Assembly (NCBI GenBank): GCA_022453515.1
Contig: JAJNNY010000074.1
Span: 62,001 to 126,000 of the forward strand
Length of the DNA stretch: 64,000 nucleotides
Direction: 5' to 3'
From: Astrocystis sublimbata
Taxonomy: Eukaryota; Ascomycota; Sordariomycetes; Xylariales; Xylariaceae
The notes beneath the pieces were generated by a model. The model searched no databases. It was not told the origin of the DNA and saw nothing but the letters and a program-made list of their open reading frames with translations. Shown here in pieces: positions 56,973 to 64,000 of the stretch. The position numbers were made by a program, and so were the translations under genes. Within the stretch, counting starts at the first letter, position 1. Each line of letters starts with the position of its first letter.

Positions 56973-58210
56973 ATGACGCGTATAGCTATCATTGGAGGAG
57001 GTCTAGCAGGTGTGAGCCTTGCAAACCTGCTCATAAGGAACCCCAATCTCGAGATTGAAGTGTATGAATCCAAGGAGTTCTCCGAGCGTGGTGCTTCGGT
57101 AGGCCTTGGCCGAAGTGCTTTGACAGCGCTGGAAAGGATATTGCCTGCTGCCGTGGACACTCTAGTAGAGAAAGCAGGTGCTGTGTCAACGCAGGCAATC
57201 CGTATCATGGTTGTAAGTGATAAGAGGAATGAGTCATGGCAAATATAACGGACAACGCACTGACTTTTGAGGCTTAGGGTTCGGGACAGAATCAAGGAGA
57301 GTTTCTGTTCGAAATCCCAAATCTCAAACCCAGAATTTCCGTCCCACGAGCGTCGCTTCTCAAGGCGCTACTGGCGCCCCTGCCGGAGAGAATACTGCAT
57401 GCCAATATGCAGTTGACATCCATAGACCAAACGCCCGATGGAGTCGCGGTCACATTTGAAAACGGCACTACTCACAAGTTTGACGCTGTTATTGGTGCCG
57501 ACGGGATGAAAAGTTATGTTCGAGAGCATGTTCTTACCGGCGAAGAGAACAGCACGCCTGCTGGTTTCTGGGATTGCTGGGCCATCTTTCCAGTTGAGAG
57601 CGTCCGCGACAGAATCGACGAGAAGTATTTGAGATTTGGGCAACAATACGCCTTCACTGCAGACGGCGCAAAGAAGGAGAGATTGCGCCAAAAGTGGAGC
57701 GTCAGCAACGCCATTGTCGAGGTGGGAGTCTCGGAAGCTCATGCATTGCGCACGCAGGAATGATCGCTGACTAAACTGCAGGCTCTCTTGTCCGGAGATT
57801 CTCTTCATGCTTACTCACAGTATGAGCATAAGTCTACTGCGGCCTATTGCCGAAATAACATCTGCCTCATCGGTGACGCTGCTCATGCATCTACGCCATG
57901 GCAAGGTGCTGGAGCCGGGCAAGCCCTCGAAGACTGCGTGATCCTCGCAGCTTTGCTGGGTGAAATCACCAATCCGAAAGATATACATAAAGCTTTTCAA
58001 GTATTCGAGTCGGTGAGGATGCCGAGGTGCAAACAGGTTATTCGGTCGAGTAGAGAGGTTGGTAATATCATTTGCAGCCAGGAGAAGTATGAGAGTCTTG
58101 AGGACTGGAGGAAGGCTTTGGAGGGAAAGTGGGATTATCTTTATGATTTTGATCTGGAACAGCAGGAAACAGAGGCTCTGGAGATCTTGAGAAGGTCGAT
58201 GGGTGCTTGA
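56973..58210 (+). CDS. FAD-dependent monooxygenase (salicylate-hydroxylase-like), short
   Basis: Three exons (56973-57212, 57278-57721, 57782-58210) give 370 aa with matching phases. The FAD-binding motif is IAIIGGGLAGVSLANLL at the N-terminus, the DG motif region reads DAVIGADGMKSYVRE, and the second FAD motif is CLIGDAAHASTPWQGAGAGQALED. These place it with class A flavoprotein hydroxylases of the salicylate 1-monooxygenase-like type, which hydroxylate aromatic or other small substrates using NAD(P)H and O2. It is about 50-60 residues shorter than usual: the segment between the FGQQYAF part and the YSQYEHKST part, normally in the substrate domain, is reduced. Activity is therefore uncertain. 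No partner genes are nearby. Confidence 0.82.
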
Positions 58211-60066
58211 TGGATTGACCCATTTCCTAGCGTTGGTATACTTGTGTGTCTGGTACTGTATTTCTAATCCATATTAGTTTTGAAGGGCAGCGTTGAATTA
58301 TTGGTACCGTAGAATCACGAAGGTGTTGCACGTATGCCTTAGAACTGGTGTTTTGTAGTCTCCTCTTTATTCCTTCTCTTAATCCAAGCTATTATAATCA
58401 CGTCTCGTTGATATTGTGTAGCTAACGAGGTAATTACAGAGTCGACTCCTATACATCCCACGATGGCTAGTCTTATGCCTACCAGGATGAGAATCGGCGT
58501 CAAGACGAGCGGCCCTATACCTCCCTGTGATAGCATTCATGATGAAGCAGAACCTCAAACTTTCATATACAGTACTGCCAATAGGGACTTGGAGCGAAGC
58601 AGCAGGGCTAACCAATATGATCGGCTCCAAGCTTCAGGTACCCTACGCACTGTTCTTGCACAGTCAGACAACCCAAACCGCTTCGGTGAGCACTGAGCGG
58701 GCTTCGAGTGTGGGTTATTTGAAATGCGTGAGCTCGTGCATGCGCAGATCCCTCGCCCTGTCCATCAGTATTTGAGCAACAGATCAGGTTCTAGCTAGTC
58801 TCTGGATGGATAAAAATAAAACACCCGACTGTCTGAAAGATATGGGATACCGCGCTTTCCCTGGGCAGTCGCAAGCATTGGGGATACTTATCTGGCATTG
58901 CTATTGCTACAGCCTGACGTCAACTCAACCTACACCAGGAAAAATGATTAGCAGCAGGTAATGCCTTTATTTTATCGTAAACAAGCGGCGACGAAATGAA
59001 ACAAAGGCTATGTATGTCTGTAAGTTCGCTCAGATTGGAGGAGGGACGTAATGTGCTAGTATTACGCTTGAAATTACAAAGTCTTAATATAGTTGAGATA
59101 TCTAAAAGGAGCAAAAACATATAGCACGGACTTGCTAGTTATCACAAACCTAACTATCAATATAGTTTGAAAAATGGCTTAATAAAGCTATTGTTATTTA
59201 TGAAAAGACATTATGAAGGTGAGACGTCGCTATCTTAAGATTTACGTAAACACTATAAATTTATACTTTTCATATAGTTCTACTCCTCAAGATCGATAAT
59301 AGTATTATTAGTAAACCCAGCAATAGTAACTGCCCAGTTGTCTAAAGTGGAAACTCCGACCATTGGCGCCCAGCACAGGTAGCCTTAGAAAAGAGCCCAC
59401 CAGCCTCATCGGGTTCGGGACCACTTCCTCCGTCACCAGCCGAGGCTATGTTTTTTTAAAGTAAGCCAGTTATTATACGCTTGAACCGGCACCCCCTTGC
59501 TAGTACCCGGCTCACTTTTTTTAACACAGCTTCGCCCGCCATGTGCCAGAACATATGACCCGAACGGTCGGTCTCGACGACGGCACACCGGTCGGAAGCC
59601 GATTCCCGCTCTGAGGACCCCCGGACGCTACGCCGCTCATGCAAAGCACCGCAGGCATATCAAGATCGAAAAGAGTAACACTCGCCAGGTCACAAGGCTC
59701 CAACTGCCGATTAGTCCCCGGCGCGGACCGTGCGACAGCGAACTACGCTGGCGAACATTACGTCGATGGGTCACAATACCTTGTCTGGCGGCATCAGCAC
59801 ACTGGGAGGACTACTAGGAGAGTCGTCTACAAAGCCTAGTTCCGGATTAGGGTCCTCCGACATCGTGGTGTGATGATCATTTGCCAAGGCGAATGGAGAA
59901 CACTGAAATTGGAGTCATGGATACGACTCTCGCGTTGAGCGTCCATGTTTTCTTTCGTGGCTTTTGAGTATATAATGGTTCTTACTTCCAGTGTGTTGTC
60001 TGTTGCACCTCCGCTTATCCCGCTCGTCGTGTCCCCCGGCTGTGAAGTGTAATCCTTCTCTTCATC
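58211..60066. other. Intergenic region with AT-rich block
   Basis: About 1.9 kb without a supported gene. From about 58930 to 59340 it is strongly AT-rich, then turns abruptly GC-richer. Frames at 58463-58775 and 59497-59839 look non-coding. The last 150 bases form the CDH promoter. Confidence 0.45.
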
Positions 60067-62402
60067 ATGGTTGGCACTACCCTTGTATCTAGTCTGGGAC
60101 TTCTCGCCTTGGCGGGCGTTGAGGTGGTAGCCCAGACGACAGAGTACACGGACCCAAACACCAACATTACATTTCAGAAGATTGAGAAGGATGGGAGTTC
60201 ATACACCTTCGGCATCGCCCTCCCCGAGACTTTCGGGACCGATTTCATCGGTCAGATTACTGGTGCGGGAACGGAGGGGTGGGTCAGTGTATCATTCGGA
60301 GGCGGTATGAGACACAGTCTCCTGCTGATCGCCTACCCCGACGGCGAGAGTGTTACCGCGTCGCTACGCACGACAGGGCAATATGCGGCGCCCTTGTTAT
60401 TTGAGGGAAGTGAAGCCGTCGTCAGACCTATCCCCGAGGGCACCTTCGCGGATTCTACTGGTTTCTCATACACCTTTCTCTGTGAAAGATGTGTTGTGCA
60501 AGACCTGACTTTCAATGGCTCGGTATCTGAACCCCGTTTGGGCTGGGCCAGATCTACGGTTCCTGTCGTCGATCCGTCCAGTGCAACCTCCATACTCAGT
60601 TACCATGACTACTACGGCGGATTTACGGCTGATCTGGAGGCCGCAAGTTCCGCCAAGTTCGATGAATGGGCCGCACTGGCTGCCGTTGATCCGGATTTTC
60701 CTCCATCGCCATCTGATAGCAATGGCACGATTCCGGATGCCCCTGTCCGCGAGGAAACCTACGACTACATTGTGGCTGGCGCAGGGGCGGGCGGTATCGT
60801 CGCCGCCGAGCGCCTCGCCGAATCGGGCGCCTCTGTGCTGCTGCTTGAACGCGGTGCGCCATCCTTCTACGCACAGGGGGGTAGAATCACGATGCCCTGG
60901 AACGACACTGTAACCGTCTTCGATGTTCCAACGGCCCTGAACCAGATCTTCGACACGCCGGGCACCAATTCGTTCTGCGCCGACACCGCCGCGCAAGCCG
61001 CTTGCATCCTGGGGGGTGGCACTGCTGTGAATGGCATGATCTTCATCCGGCCTCCGGAGCACGATTTCGAATTCTTTCCTGAAGGCTGGAAGTGGGATGA
61101 CGTTGCGGATGCTGCCGAGCGTCTGTACGAGCGGAATATCCATACCCTGTTTCCTTCGGCTGACGGAAAATACTACGACGAGACAATCTACAATGTAGCC
61201 TCGAAGTCCTTCGAATCTAATGGATGGACGAGCACCGACGCTATTCAATTTCCCAACGACAAGCACAAGGCGTTCTCGCGTGCCCCTTCAGGTGTAAGTC
61301 AGGCCCTCTCTTCCTTACCTTAGATGATTGATTTTCGTCTCTAACAGGTAAATAGATCGTCAATGGGCTTCGTGGTGGACCAGTACGAACATATCTGCCT
61401 TTAGCCCAAAAGCTCGATAACTTCAAGTTAGAATTACACACCAGAGTCGTTCGCGCCGTGCGGACTAATTCGACAATCACTGGTGTTGAAGTTGAAGTGA
61501 ACGGCGCCCGAGAAATCATCAACATCAACCCTGGAGGCGGGGTCCTTTTGGCTTCGGGATCAATGTCGTCGCCTCGAATCTTGTTCAACTCGGGTATCGG
61601 CCCCACGGAGCAGATCGAAGTCGTTGAAGCTGGCAACACCTTGGTGCGGCTTCCCGAGAGGTCGGAGTGGATCGACCTGCCCGTAGGCAAGCGCATCCAG
61701 GACCACCCGGAGTGGACGACGGTGTGGAACTTCACAGGCGAGGCAGCTGAACTACCCATCGTCTCGGAGGAGATGATCGAAAACCCGTCTGCAGAGATGA
61801 TCGAGCAGTTCGCGCACGCGACGGGCGTGCTTGCACAGAACGAAATCCGCATGGAGCTGTGGACGGACATCACGCCCGAGGTCGACGGCGTGAAGCGGTA
61901 CATCCAGATCGAGTTTTACGGCACGGTGACGGGCCAGTTCAAGATGGAGCTGTTCCTGACGCACGGCTCGACGTCGCGCGGCGAGCTCGGCATCACGCCC
62001 GACGGCGTCACCTACCACATCCAGGACCCCCTGTGGCACACTGAAGGCGACATCGCCGCCATGAACACCCTGGTCGAGACCCTGCTCGAGTACTCCCGCA
62101 AGCCCGGCGCCGTCTTCGCCTGGCCCGGGTCCCCTAATGCGACAGCCAGCGACGTCCTGGTCAACGTGCGCTCCGGCATCCACGTCGTGTCCACGGCGGC
62201 GATCGGGACAGACGATGGTCGGGAGGGAGGCAATGCTGTGGTTGATCTCGATACGCGCGTCTATGGTACTGATAATCTGTTCGTCGTCGATGCCTCTATT
62301 AACCCCTCCGTGCCGACTGGCAATACCATGGCCATTACCATGCTGGTCGCTGAGAAGGCTGCTGAGCGGATTCTGGCCTTGAGGGCTTTAGAGGAGAGTT
62401 GA
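60067..62402 (+). CDS. Cellobiose-dehydrogenase-like flavocytochrome (cytochrome + GMC domains)
   Basis: Two exons (60067-61293 and 61356-62402) give 757 aa. A signal peptide (LVSSLGLLALAGVEVVAQ) shows secretion. Residues about 23-210 form a CDH-type cytochrome b domain; the putative axial ligands are Met in GGGMRHSLLL (about 81) and His in YHDYYGG (about 180). A linker with SDSNGT leads to the GMC dehydrogenase: the FAD motif VAGAGAGGIVAAERLAESG (about 237), the GGGTAVNGMIF region, GPVRTYLP, and a C-terminal SGIHVVSTAAIG (likely catalytic His) and PTGNTMAIT. No cellulose-binding module follows, as in CDH classes lacking one. Such enzymes oxidise cello-oligosaccharides or other sugars and pass electrons through the heme to lytic polysaccharide monooxygenases. 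The substrate is inferred from the family. Confidence 0.9.
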
Positions 62403-62835
62403 AGTGGTGAAATAAGGTCTTGGTCCTTACCCATCATTAGAGTGAGACACTGAGATGGGCATCGCAGATGACACGGACGCTTGAACAGTATTAAGCGGAC
62501 TGGCTCTGGCCTGTCAATACGCAATGACTATCAATTCATGCTTTTCTAGCCAATGCCTGTGATATTTAGCTTACACCCATGAATGTGCTTTGCAAAACTC
62601 ATATTCTTTTGTTGTAGTAATTACATGCGATATTACAAAACTATGCTATGCGATAAATCTAGTATAACACTTTTGCAATCCATTTAGACTCTAATATCAC
62701 GGAGAACGGGACCCCTCCTTTTATTCTATATATTCTTTTACTACTTGACTTCTTCTTTTACTATTCTAGGTAGGATCAGTTTTGCCTATAGGGTAGGGTG
62801 GCCCTGGATACGATTTCTAATACCATCTGACCAGC
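62403..62835. other. Intergenic region between convergent genes
   Basis: About 430 bp, AT-rich, lying between two 3' ends. It should contain both terminators; nothing else is seen. Confidence 0.45.
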
Positions 62836-64000
62836 TCAAACCATTAATAACTGTTCTACTCTCTTTCCCACCCTTGTGCTCCATTGGTCGACATGTGCGC
62901 GCCACCAGTTGGAGAGATATAGTGATACGGCCAAACAGATGACGTAGCCCACGAAATAAGCATTCGGCCGGCCGAAGCGCTCAAAAAGCCTCGGCATGAT
63001 CCAGAAACCCAGACTGTGCAGGACGGGACCGTGCACCAGATAGAAGGAGAAGCTGATCCTACCCAAATACTGCGGTATCCTGCTCTCCAGAGCTCGGCGG
63101 AGCAGCGAGCTGCGCAAGATGCAAGGGAGCAACATGACAGCCCCAATAGCCTCGTAGAATGACCAGCCCGCGATGGGGTGGTAGTATCGCGGGAGCAAGT
63201 AGGCGAGGAACGTGAAGCCAGGCGTCCACTCGGCAGCCGCGTCGGGATACGAAAGGAGGTACAGCGCCACCACAAAGGCCGTCCACCGTCCTAGCACACC
63301 TATAAAACTCGATCGACGCGACGTGCCCCTGCGGTTTGTGGTGCCATCCGTGACAGGGCGCCGCAGGGGCGTCCCGCCGGGGCTCGGCGACGAGTGGCCG
63401 ATATCCATATCCGAGAGCAGGGTGCCGGCCAGGAAGGTGGCGACATCCCAGCGACCGAAGACCAGGCTGTAGGCGGAGAGAATGCCGGCGAGCATAAGTC
63501 GCCACTTTGCCTTGATAGCTGCCGTGCCCAACAGGAAGACGTAGATGACCATGGACCCGCGGAACTCCATCGGGATGGTGAAGGTGTGCGGGTCATAGCG
63601 CGGGTGATACGGATTGAAGGTGAAGGCATTAGCCCATTCGGCGTACACGCGGGTGAAGTTGGCCAATGCATAGGTCATGTTGTCGTGTATCAGAGGGTGT
63701 TCTTCCCACATTCCTCCGTACTCGACCCATCGCGCGGGAATGCCATAGGTGATGTTGGTGCCGTTGACGATATCCAGCGGTGCGGGGCCTCTGTACGGTG
63801 GGATGTAATCGTGGTTTTGCAGTCTTGTCAGTCGAGTAGAATCATTCAAGACGCGCGCATATCTCTTCTCAAACAGCTGCGCATTCGCATAAACACTCGT
63901 AGCGCCTGCTAAGTGGGATGTGGAATTGACGCAGAGGCCTATGCTGGCGTTACCCAGGGGCAACGGGTCCTGCCAGCCCATGTAATCGACTAAGCCGCTC
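62836..64000 (-). CDS. Acyltransferase-3 family membrane protein, 3' part (5' end outside window)
   Basis: The open frame continues past the right edge (sequence before the Met at 63981 is also in frame), so the N-terminus with the usual catalytic His is missing here. About 387 residues are visible. They show the C-terminal two thirds of a fungal OafA/NodX-like acyltransferase: an extended loop with N-glycosylation-type sites, then helices such as GSMVIYVFLLGTAAI, FVVALYLLSYP and the family mark YLGRISFSFYLVHGPVLHSLG, followed by two last helices. These multi-span enzymes transfer acyl groups to sugars or other acceptors; the acceptor is unknown. Confidence 0.85.
   Translation of the reverse strand, partial: SGLVDYMGWQDPLPLGNASIGLCVNSTSHLAGATSVYANAQLFEKRYARVLNDSTRLTRLQNHDYIPPYRGPAPLDIVNGTNITYGIPARWVEYGGMWEEHPLIHDNMTYALANFTRVYAEWANAFTFNPYHPRYDPHTFTIPMEFRGSMVIYVFLLGTAAIKAKWRLMLAGILSAYSLVFGRWDVATFLAGTLLSDMDIGHSSPSPGGTPLRRPVTDGTTNRRGTSRRSSFIGVLGRWTAFVVALYLLSYPDAAAEWTPGFTFLAYLLPRYYHPIAGWSFYEAIGAVMLLPCILRSSLLRRALESRIPQYLGRISFSFYLVHGPVLHSLGFWIMPRLFERFGRPNAYFVGYVICLAVSLYLSNWWRAHVDQWSTRVGKRVEQLLMV

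Noticed and set aside
1..64000. CRISPR arrays, bacterial operons or prophage
   Set aside because: Introns, gene families and spacing are those of a filamentous fungus; no regularly spaced repeats were seen.

Overview
This window comes from the nuclear genome of a filamentous ascomycete (Pezizomycotina). Genes carry short GT-AG introns of about 45-100 nt. Families typical of such fungi are present: a highly reducing polyketide synthase, fungal rhodopsin-domain (SAT4/PTH11-like) membrane proteins, a Zn2Cys6 regulator beside a transporter, a cellobiose-dehydrogenase-type flavocytochrome and a large mitochondrial PPR protein. Intergenic DNA is full of short ACCTAGGTA / TAGGTAGG-type motifs. A Sordariomycete is my best guess, but the class cannot be fixed from the sequence alone.

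Layout. 1-9.8 kb: the end of an unrecognised gene, a hypothetical protein, a duplicated triplet-repeat tract, a rhodopsin-domain protein and a secreted PAF-acetylhydrolase-like esterase. 10.7-25.5 kb: a compact biosynthetic cluster. It holds a 2503-aa highly reducing PKS (minus strand) divergent from a 567-aa MFS exporter, then a 337-aa 3-ketosphinganine-reductase-like SDR (minus) divergent from a 469-aa PLP-dependent alpha-oxoamine synthase. 27-36.5 kb: a second rhodopsin-domain protein, a single-pass surface glycoprotein, a D-2-hydroxyacid dehydrogenase, a hypothetical protein and a GNAT acetyltransferase. 37-42.4 kb: a Pet309/CYA-5-like PPR protein and an uncharacterised protein whose start codon lies in a 26-bp tandem duplication. 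43.2-46.8 kb: two tandem paralogues of an unknown family, the first broken by a 247-bp MITE-like insertion with a 5-bp target duplication. 47.8-52 kb: a monocarboxylate-type MFS transporter divergent from a Zn2Cys6 regulator, with two matching CCG-N3-CGG sites between them. 53.3-55.3 kb: SRP68. 55.7-56.3 kb: two tRNA-like repeat copies. 57-64 kb: a short FAD monooxygenase, a cellobiose-dehydrogenase-like protein without a cellulose-binding module, and the 3' part of an acyltransferase-3 gene.

The most interesting system is the 10.7-25.5 kb cluster. Its parts match the logic of sphinganine-analogue metabolites (fumonisin, AAL-toxin and sphingofungin type). The PKS ends at its ACP without a release domain. 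An alpha-oxoamine synthase could offload the chain by decarboxylative condensation with an amino acid, the ketosphinganine-reductase homologue could reduce the resulting 3-ketone, and the MFS protein could export the product. It looks like a minimal version: no P450, ceramide synthase or pathway regulator is visible nearby, the PKS methyltransferase SAM-binding motif is degenerate, and the oxoamine synthase looks like the soluble BioF type. Gene models are worked out by hand from splice signals and reading frame; product predictions are inference.
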